Assembly: GCA_020650975.1 (NCBI GenBank) | Contig: JAIPMN010187607.1 | Coordinates: 1-25,234, forward strand | From: Apostichopus californicus | Taxonomy: Eukaryota > Echinodermata > Holothuroidea > Aspidochirotida > Stichopodidae | Direction of reading: 5' to 3' | Length of the DNA stretch: 25,234 bases | Part shown: in pieces, positions 19,342 to 25,234 of the stretch | Layout: each line of letters starts with the position of its first letter | Numbering within the stretch: the stretch's first letter is position 1 | Position numbers and translations under genes: made by a program | The notes under the pieces: model-generated | Seen by the model: only the letters and a program-made list of their open reading frames with translations | Database searches by the model: none | Told to the model about the DNA's origin: nothing

Positions 19342-19656
19342 CTAAAGAGAATGAATTCAAAAATTAGGTGATAGAAACTAATGTAACATTCATTTTAGTG
19401 AGCCCTTTCAACAATTGGCGCTAACCGATTTTTATTTATTTTGCAGACGTTCAATCTGATGTAAGATTTCTGAAAGAATGTTTGGTATAAAATGATTTCA
19501 GGAACGAATGAAATAACTGATAAATGAATGATATCGACAACTACACAAATGAATTATATAAATGTAGATCGCATGACTACAAGTCTACAACAATAATAAT
19601 ACAAGTGTAACTACATAATAGTAATAATGATAATGATGATAATAATGATAGCGATA
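19342..19656. other. Gene-free stretch
   Basis: AT-rich sequence on the 5' side of the MULE pseudogene exon. Only the acceptor at 19342 and a run of ATAATA/ATGATA simple sequence (about 19608-19650) are visible. Confidence 0.4.
19608..19652. repeat. AT-rich trinucleotide microsatellite
   Basis: An imperfect run of TAA/TGA trinucleotides (AATAGTAATAATGATAATGA and similar). Confidence 0.7.
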
Positions 19657-19969
19657 TATGGTATGGTGGCAATTTGAATATTAGACGTTTTTCGCACATT
19701 TTTAAATCTCAAACTTATATAATTATCATGTAATCATATAAAATAATGAGTGGTATGAACATTGTATCCTTGTTTTAGTCAGCTGAATGAAAATGTAACA
19801 TAAGAAATTGTTTTACGTCAAACTAATGACATTTAATCACATCATTAACGCTTCACACACATTTAAATTACTTGTACTGTCACAACTCTCACGAGGCCTG
19901 TCCTGGAATTATAAGTAATGTCATTGAAATGCTTCAATGTCCTTACAATTCTTACCACATACAAGTGAA

Positions 19970-20080
19970 ACAAGTTTAGCACACTGTAATTTCTTTTACT
20001 TGATGAATGCTTGCAGTGTGGCTATACAAGTTAGCACACTTTAATTTCTTTTACTTGATGAAAGCTTGCAGTTTGGCTGG
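19970..20080 (+). repeat. 56-bp tandem duplication
   Basis: Two adjacent copies, 19970-20025 and 20026-20080, differ by a few substitutions and one single-base gap. Both contain TTAGCACACT, TAATTTCTTTTACTTGATGA and GCTTGCAGT. No function is apparent. Confidence 0.85.
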
Positions 20081-20168
20081 AATGGTCTTTTAAGTCTTCA
20101 TGAGGAAGAGTGTACTGGCGGCCTCCATGTCCCTGTAACTCTGGAGCACTGATGACACAAATAATAGC

Positions 20169-20487
20169 TTACAATGGTATCCAACAATTATTGTGGGTGT
20201 TTTGTGGCCAAGAAAGTGCATTGGAGTTCTTGGTTCGTTTCATAAACTTCAGAAAGACATCATTTTCTTCTTCTGACGTGTCCAAGTTACGGTACCAATG
20301 TACCACTCATTGTCGTACATGCATGCGATATAACGCCTGGTTGGTACTCTTTCGTGTCAGCCTGAGGTGGAATATTAGCAGAAACGGATTTTCTCTCATC
20401 TGCATGGTCTCTAATGTGCACAATTTTGCAGTGGTGGTCATTAGAGGGTCGCCGCTTCTCAATCTTTCCACCATCAATGGGTATCAA
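20169..20487 (-). pseudogene. Fragment of a transposon-related protein C-terminus
   Basis: Read on the minus strand in three frames it gives HIRDHADERKSVSANIPPQA, then CMYDNEWYIGTV after a shift near 20315-20325, then NLDTSEEENDVFLKFMKR with SWPQNTHNNCWIPL and a stop at 20169-20171 after another shift near 20280. The series YDxxWYIGxV, E-E-xDVxxKFM, WP and CWxP is one I associate with the C-terminus of many uncharacterised, transposon-like invertebrate proteins. I cannot name the family with confidence. With two frame breaks in about 100 codons it is a remnant. The plus-strand open frame over the same bases is judged to be a shadow. Confidence 0.55.
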
Positions 20488-20724
20488 ACTGTGATGAGAT
20501 CATATTCCTGCTACAGTTTGTAATGGTGTCTGCACGTGACACTTAGGTAGTATTGTTCTAGAATGTAGTGTGTACATGTGACACACAGGTAATTTTATTC
20601 TAAAAGGTCTATACAAATGAGTTGACCTTATGCATGGAAAGTTACCAGTGTTGGTATAGCATGAGGAAAACATGAAAGGGGACTGGGTTAGGTAAAAGCC
20701 AGAGAGCAGTAAGACAGACAGGAG

Positions 20725-21284
20725 TCTTAAAAGAAGAGTCCAGGTCAAAATTTCTTTTTGATATAAATGTTAAAAATTAACATAATCTAAGCATTGTGGT
20801 GAAATTTGCATTCAATTCATATGTATTGTTTTGGAGATATTGACAATTGAAGTTATCTGATATTCTACCAAAGTGAACTTGAAGCAAACATGTGTGATGT
20901 CATAGTTGCACACTGACAAATAATGTTTTGTTTTTTTCTGTATTTTTCAGTTTTTTGGATTTGACCTTGGATTGGATAGGGTTACTAGTTTGTCTAAAGG
21001 GGATGTGAAGATTAGAAAATACCAATACCTATCGTACATTCACATTATGGATGCATCCAATTGTGGAGTGTAAAGTTAGACGTCAATTTGAAAGAAAATA
21101 ATAACTCAAGTCACACCTGTTTACTCCAAGTTCACTTTTGGTACCAAAGGTGGCAACTTCAACTGTCCATATCTCCAAAACTGTACATAGGAATTGAATG
21201 CAAATTTCAGTAGAATGTTTGGATTATGTTCCTCTTTATCAAAAAAAATCAAAAAGAAATTTTTACCTGGACTATTCTTTTAAG
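20725..21284. mobile_element. Foldback-type inverted-repeat element 2
   Basis: Arms of roughly 170-180 bp (20725-20905 and 21115-21284) are reverse complements. Shared blocks include CTTAAAAGAAnAGTCCAGGT, AAATTTCTTTTTGAT, AAATTTGCATTCAATTC and GTTTTGGAGATAT. The loop is about 210 bp. There is no open frame of interest and no clear target duplication. The end motif GAATAGTCC and internal TTTTGGAGATAT are also found in the element at 3257-3806. Confidence 0.8.
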
Positions 21285-21563
21285 TACTGGTAGATTTAAA
21301 TTGTATTGTGTGGTTAATCCATGTTTCAAGTGAAACTCTACAACAGTATACTGGGGTATGGCTCTAAATTGTGTTGCAGTGGAATACATGCATCATCAAC
21401 CCATTTCTAAAAACAATAATATAAACCAACTTTTTTTCTAGCTGGAAAAAATACATTACACAAGCTTCAAACTTGAAATACACTGTATGATATTAACTTA
21501 TTGTACGGAGTTGTTATAAATGTGCGATAAAACGTATAATATTCAAATTGCCACCATACCATG

Positions 21564-22229
21564 AAGGAGTTGAGTGCCAAAGCTGAAATTTGGTGTATAA
21601 GTAGATATAATATATATATATTTAACTGCTGTCAATTTCCAAAAATGGTTTCAATTGATCGCGGGGTCAACCTGGAGCCAACTTTGGGCCCATGCCATTT
21701 CTAAATTAATGCATTGGTGGGATTAGAATTGCTTATGGGTATAGACATGCAACCATAGATAATACCCAAGGAATGTAGGATTCATGTCACCCCTCATGTG
21801 GGCACTGGGTGACCTTAAAAATCACGAAACGAAACATTTTCGGGTGAATAAAGTGCCTAATTTCAGTGATCATAACCAGAAAAGTAAAGGAGATATAGTT
21901 AAATGGAGTACAGATTCTTAAATTTTGAAGTAAGATATATAGAAGTAAGATAGAATACCAAATTTGAGCTCTCTACCTGGTACAAAGACTGAATTATGAG
22001 CTTTGAAAGTCGGAAAATATAACAAAAGGCACTTTTCGCGAATCGCAAACGAGCAAAATGGCCGACTTGGCCAAATTTATACGGGCCATATCTCGAAAGC
22101 GACGTGGCGTATGATTTTACTTTTTTGTATGTGTTAAATTGGGCCACATTTAATCATTGTGATGAAGTTTCATCAAAATCTGAGAGGGTCACCTGGTGAC
22201 CACTGGTTGATTTGACATGGAATAACCCC
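21564..22229 (-). repeat. Dispersed repeat D (GGGTTATTCCATGTCAAATC end)
   Basis: Read on the minus strand it begins GGGGTTATTCCATGTCAAATC at 22229. This resembles the start of copies A and C, but the body differs: CAGTGGTCACCAGGTGACCC, then TTTCGAGATATGGCC. It may be a related subfamily or only share a terminus. The extent to the left is a guess. No supported coding sequence. Confidence 0.45.
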
Positions 22230-22654
22230 TTGGTAGGTTTGGACCATTCTGTCCATTTATTTAATCCTATTTAATTGTAAGGGATGTCAGAAGAGTTTGA
22301 AATTTAAAATTTAATGAGTCTGTAGGATCAATATCCAGGAAACAAGGGAGTCCTTGATCTATCATTCAAGCAACATTTTCATGATCAGACAATCTTGCAA
22401 AAGAAACCACTACTGGGCAACATCCATATTTTATGTTATTTGTATCTTGTTAATGGAAGTCTGTTGAAGGAGAATGATTTACTTAGAAGTGAACCCTGAT
22501 GCTGCCTGATGCTTGTGTTAATATACTTCAATAATCTTTTAAAATTAATATCCTGTTGAAGAAGGCCAAACTTTACAGCATACACAGACCTGTTTTTACT
22601 ATTCAAAGAAGTACGCTTTTGCTTGTTCATGTTTTCTTTTCCGTTTCCTTTTAG
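22230..22654. other. Upstream/intronic sequence of the BEN-like gene
   Basis: No exon was recognised. The stretch ends in a strong pyrimidine tract and acceptor (TTTTCCGTTTCCTTTTAG) at 22654, so it is probably intron. Confidence 0.5.
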
Positions 22655-22842
22655 AAAGGAAAGAAGAAGGCCTCCTCTTCTATTAGCATGGCCAGGAGGA
22701 CCTTGGAAGACTATTGATCTTGGGCCGTTAAGTGATAGTGAGGATGTGTTTGAGACGGTGGATCTTGAGTTCGATAATATGAAACTCAAACAAAAAGTAC
22801 AGGAGCTAGAGGAGGAGAACAAAGCTATCAAGGAACAGCTGA
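22655..22842 (+). CDS. BEN-like protein, coiled-coil exon
   Basis: A 188-nt exon with a strong acceptor (CCGTTTCCTTTTAG) and donor (CTGA|GTAAGT). One split base is followed by 62 codons and one trailing base. The second half reads GPLSDSEDVFETVDLEF, then KLKQKVQELEEENKAIKEQL, a typical coiled coil with a heptad pattern. The trailing A plus AC at 23623 gives Asn, extending the coil into the next exon in frame. The first third is less certain: the chosen frame (ERRRPPLLLAWPGG) looks odd, while another frame reads KGKKKASSSISMARRTLEDY before a stop, so a frameshift near 22710-22720 is possible. Upstream exons were not identified. Confidence 0.65.
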
Positions 22843-23622
22843 GTAAGTCAGTGTTAGCTGCACAGGTGTCCATGTTACTAGGGTACCTGCCCGACTAATT
22901 GCCACACATATTGAACGTTACTAGGTCCTTGTTCGAGCCTATTTGCTGATTTTTCATATTTTGTATTTGTTGATCCAATATCTGCAATGGCACTAAGCTA
23001 GGCTCTGGTGGACTACATATGACACTTGATGAACACAAGTAATACTCATAAAAAAATCTCACTCATTTCTGTTAGAGAAATATAAGCCACACATCCATTA
23101 GCTTAACCTATACAGTTTGAAAATGTATCGAGGTTTTCCTCCAAACTGGCATGTAGTACTAAATGCAACTGGCTGTCTCATGCTAAGAAGGCTGTAGTAA
23201 ATCACTATAGTAAAGCACCTTTTGTGTTTAAAAGAAAAAAAGAAGCTTCTTTTTAGAACTTTCTAAAATACATGGAAAATGATATCCTAATATATAATAT
23301 TAATGCAAATAGCCTGACCACCCTGACCGTTATGTATTTCACGTTTCTATACACAGACAACATTGTAATTCAGTTCATTTATTAATTTGGCATGGAATTA
23401 GGCTTTAGATACATGTATAAAAGTCCAGACATGTGTCAAAATTACCAAGGTAAATTAACTTTGTTGTGGGGAAACGATATTTCAGGTTAAAAAATTTAAA
23501 AATGTGTTATACTTGCTCCAGTTGTATGTATTCCCTTGTGTGACCCATGTTCCTCACTTCTCACATACTCTTTACTGACCCTCGTGGGTTTTAATCTTAT
23601 TCTTGTGTTTTATCTTCATCAG
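22843..23622 (+). other. Intron of the BEN-like gene
   Basis: Starts GTAAGTCAG and ends TTTTATCTTCATCAG. Apart from a short GAAGCTTC palindrome within AAAAAGAAGCTTCTTTTT near 23236-23253, nothing else is seen. Confidence 0.65.
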
Positions 23623-23792
23623 ACATAAAAGACACTGTAAAGCAGTTGAAGAGGGTTGTCAAGAAGCTGACCTCTGTTTCTTCTCTTGACACCAGCTCTC
23701 AGGAGGCACCACTTCGTGGAGAGGAAGAGGTCAGCAGGATTGAGCAGACACAGTATTTTCAACATCTGCGGTACAAGCCATCTGACGTCGGT
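23623..23792 (+). CDS. BEN-like protein, coiled-coil/linker exon
   Basis: A 170-nt exon between the acceptor TTTTATCTTCATCAG and donor GGT|GTAAGT. It encodes IKDTVKQLKRVVKKLTS, continuing the coiled coil of 22655-22842, then a linker (LDTSSQEAPLRGEEEVSRIE) and YKPSDVG at its end. It starts in phase 1 and ends in phase 0, matching its neighbours on both sides. The coiled coil suggests homo- or hetero-oligomerisation before the DNA-binding-type BEN domain. Reading past the donor gives hydrophobic residues that look intronic. Confidence 0.7.
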
Positions 23793-24296
23793 GTAAGTTC
23801 ATTCCTCACTGTACTGTTTTTAATATATTTTAATCTTTCTTTAGTTGACATTCCAGTCATAACTACATATCCAGCTTCAAAGTAGGATAGGTAATTTTGA
23901 GAAAGAAACTAAAATCATAACTTTCTGTGCAGTATCCTTCCACTAAATCAGCTAAGTTTAAGACTTCATCGAAATTTTAGGACTCACATCCAAAAAGTCT
24001 ATCAATTGCAGATATTATGCAAGTAGTTACAATCAAGAGAAAGTATGTTACATTTTTGTATGTTGTATTCAATTTTTTCCCAATGCCCTATAATATGAGA
24101 AGTCAAAATAATATGTGGTGTTTGAAATGCTGACAATGACCCTCTAGCAAACTTTCACCAAGAGGAATGATAATGTATTTGCTGTCTTTTGAATTTTTTT
24201 TCAGGTTAGGATGTTTTCTGTTTGCTGTTGTCTGTTGATTTGATTGAATTTGTGATTTTGGCCAATTTCTCTCTGTAAATTGTGGAAATAATCAAG
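23793..24296 (+). other. Intron of the BEN-like gene
   Basis: Begins GTAAGTTC. The acceptor is proposed at AATAATCAAG|GG (24296), behind the pyrimidine-rich segment CCAATTTCTCTCTG; this acceptor is weaker than the others in the gene but gives the correct phase. Nothing else was recognised. Confidence 0.55.
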
Positions 24297-24505
24297 GGAA
24301 GTCATGTGTACCTCACAAAAAAATGAGTTAATAATTGCCATGACTTCCAAGACTGACACTACCATGGCCAGAAATTTGATGTGCCGGGTTTTCCTTCAAA
24401 AGGCCATATTGGGTTGTTCTGTAAAAGGAAAGAAATCAAGAGGAAAGGGGAAGACAGGCACCATCAAACCACCTCTGAATACACGTGGTGTGAATGCAAA
24501 TATAA
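24297..24505 (+). CDS. BEN-like domain exon, with an A7 frameshift
   Basis: Starting in phase 0 after the proposed acceptor, the frame reads GSHVYLTK and then fails at an A7 run (24317-24323). If six A are counted instead of seven, it continues as NELIIAMTSKTDTTMARNLM, CRVFLQKAILGCSVKGKKS and KPPLNTRGVNANI. The pattern VYL..EL..A....ARNLM..VF....L..CSV.GK and a Pro-Leu-Asn before a helix fit a BEN domain (DNA- or chromatin-binding module) from recall. A donor A|GTTAGT at 24505/24506 leaves one base, which fits the next acceptor at 25062. The +1 change may be a true mutation or a homopolymer error in the assembly. BEN proteins act in the nucleus, often in repression; function here is inferred only. 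Confidence 0.65.
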
Positions 24506-25062
24506 GTTAGTAACTCCTGACCCCTTAAAAGCCCCATTATGTGTTTGAATATACATTCTATAAGAGTTAAAAACAAAAATCACTCAGAGCTGATATTTTT
24601 ATTTGGATGATAATCGTAACCTTTGCAGTTATGGTGGCGCTTGTGTGTGAATGTATGTGTGTGCTTGCAATGCCCAGCTTGTGAACACAATATCTCAAAG
24701 GTGAAAGCTTTTACAGATCTCAGATTCATAATGTAGAAGTACCACATTTAGTTAATTTAGACATTACCGTTGTGTTTGGTGTGTAGACGTGCCACATTGG
24801 TAAGAATAATCATATTGTCCTTCGTTCAAAACAAGTAAATCCTAAAAAACAATATCTAAAGAAGTAAAGCTTTGGGAGATAACAAGTTTAGTATGCTGAG
24901 ATATAACACAAGTACAAGAAGACTATTAGTCCACTTCGGTCATCAGCTGTCATTGCAAATATTGTTTGTCACATCTCACTGATTTTTTAATTACATCAAC
25001 AATGCTGTCCTCCCTTGTTAATAGCCTAAATAATCTCACATTCATGGTTTGTTCTTTTACAG
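24506..25062 (+). other. Intron of the BEN-like gene
   Basis: From GTTAGTAAC to TTTGTTCTTTTACAG. No gene, RNA or clear repeat was identified inside. Confidence 0.5.
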
Positions 25063-25130
25063 TCAAGAAACAAACTAACACAAGTAAAGCAGTGAATTAT
25101 ATCATGACCAGAGAAACATGCATTCATCCC
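25063..25130 (+). CDS. BEN-like protein, possible fourth exon (partial)
   Basis: A strong acceptor (TTTGTTCTTTTACAG) at 25062 is followed by a frame that accepts the one-base overhang of the preceding exon: I, then KKQTNTSKAVNYIMTRETC. Similarity to the end of a BEN domain is not clear, so only the splice signal and phase support it. The frame runs on into the repeat-like sequence from about 25128. No donor was identified, so the end given here is arbitrary. Confidence 0.35.
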
Positions 25131-25234
25131 AGTAAACATTTTGACGTCGGATCGACGTTGGGTTTGGGTCGCGTGAAATGGTCGGACCGACGTCTCCCAC
25201 GTTTCCGTTTGCAAAGTGGCGCAACGTCGATTCG
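25128..25234. repeat. CpG-rich repeat or element terminus, cut by the window edge
   Basis: From CCCAGTAAACATTTTGACGT the composition changes abruptly to GC- and CpG-rich, with repeated GACGTCGG, CGACGTTGGG, CGACGTCTCCC and CAACGTCGA words in both orientations. CCCAGTAAACA looks like a transposon end. The other end lies outside the window. Confidence 0.5.

Larger units (their letters stand above)
19657..21563. mobile_element. Candidate DNA element bounded by a ~45-bp inverted repeat
   Basis: The left arm reads ATGGTATGGTGGCAATTTGA and continues ATATTAGACGTTTTTCGCACATTT. The right arm is its reverse complement at about 21514-21563, ending AAATTGCCACCATACCAT, with few mismatches. The interior holds a broken transposon-protein fragment (20169-20487), a 56-bp tandem duplication and a foldback element, so it is composite. 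No target duplication is clear. It may be a decayed DNA transposon invaded by another element. Confidence 0.6.

Noticed and set aside
20110..20523. Plus-strand 137-codon open frame
   Set aside because: Composition is atypical and the minus strand carries recognisable motifs (YDNEWYIG, CWIP) over the same bases.
22436..22873. Minus-strand 145-codon open frame rich in Ser and Cys
   Set aside because: Antisense of the coiled-coil exon; the Ser-rich run mirrors the Glu codons of the plus strand.

Overview
The window is AT-rich animal-type genomic DNA: split genes with GT-AG introns, many decayed DNA transposons, palindromic minisatellites and inverted-repeat elements. No prokaryotic gene layout, rRNA or tRNA was recognised. 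The gene families (DUF4806-like, BEN-like, MULE, hAT, EnSpm/CACTA-like) and hAT ends beginning CAGTGGCGTAGC suggest an invertebrate metazoan, perhaps a deuterostome. The species cannot be fixed from the sequence alone. A 10-base N gap at 11384-11393 marks this as a draft assembly.

Left part (1-5400). An array of CTTAAG-centred palindromes is associated with a 31-bp inverted repeat (79-109 and 1428-1458). Next comes a minus-strand split gene with DUF4806-like features. Its exons are at 5397-5192 (N-terminal domain), 4063-3970 and 2263-1723 (basic/proline-rich linker plus start of the DUF4806-like region). The intron between the last two holds a 381-bp hAT-type MITE with a perfect 8-bp target duplication and a foldback element. 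The gene's 3' end is not found; the CTTAAG element lies where it should continue.

Middle (5400-14800). Three related dispersed repeats share a GGGTCAnTCCATnTCAAATC-like start or internal sequence. A dead EnSpm/CACTA-like transposase lies on the minus strand (9124-7190). An unrecognised 202-codon plus-strand reading frame (9714-10322) follows. Next is a hAT element with intact ends (11350-13202, target duplication CGTATAGG) carrying only the C-terminal half of a transposase, and then a 242-bp hAT-type MITE (14558-14799, target duplication GTGAAACC).

Right part (14800-25234). A minus-strand MULE transposase pseudogene has two exons (19341-18745 and 16988-16726). Its intron holds a second palindromic minisatellite built on GATAATCC/GGATTATC. 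A roughly 1.9-kb region bounded by an inverted repeat (19657-21563) contains a broken transposon-protein fragment, a 56-bp tandem duplication and another foldback element. The last 2.6 kb carries a plus-strand split gene with a coiled coil and a BEN-like domain (exons 22655-22842, 23623-23792, 24297-24505 and probably 25063 onward). An A7 run causes an apparent +1 frameshift in its third exon. The window ends in a CpG-rich repeat-like segment.

The DUF4806-like and BEN-like genes are the best candidates for non-transposase genes, and both show a single-base frame problem. Everything else that could be identified is mobile-element sequence in various states of decay.
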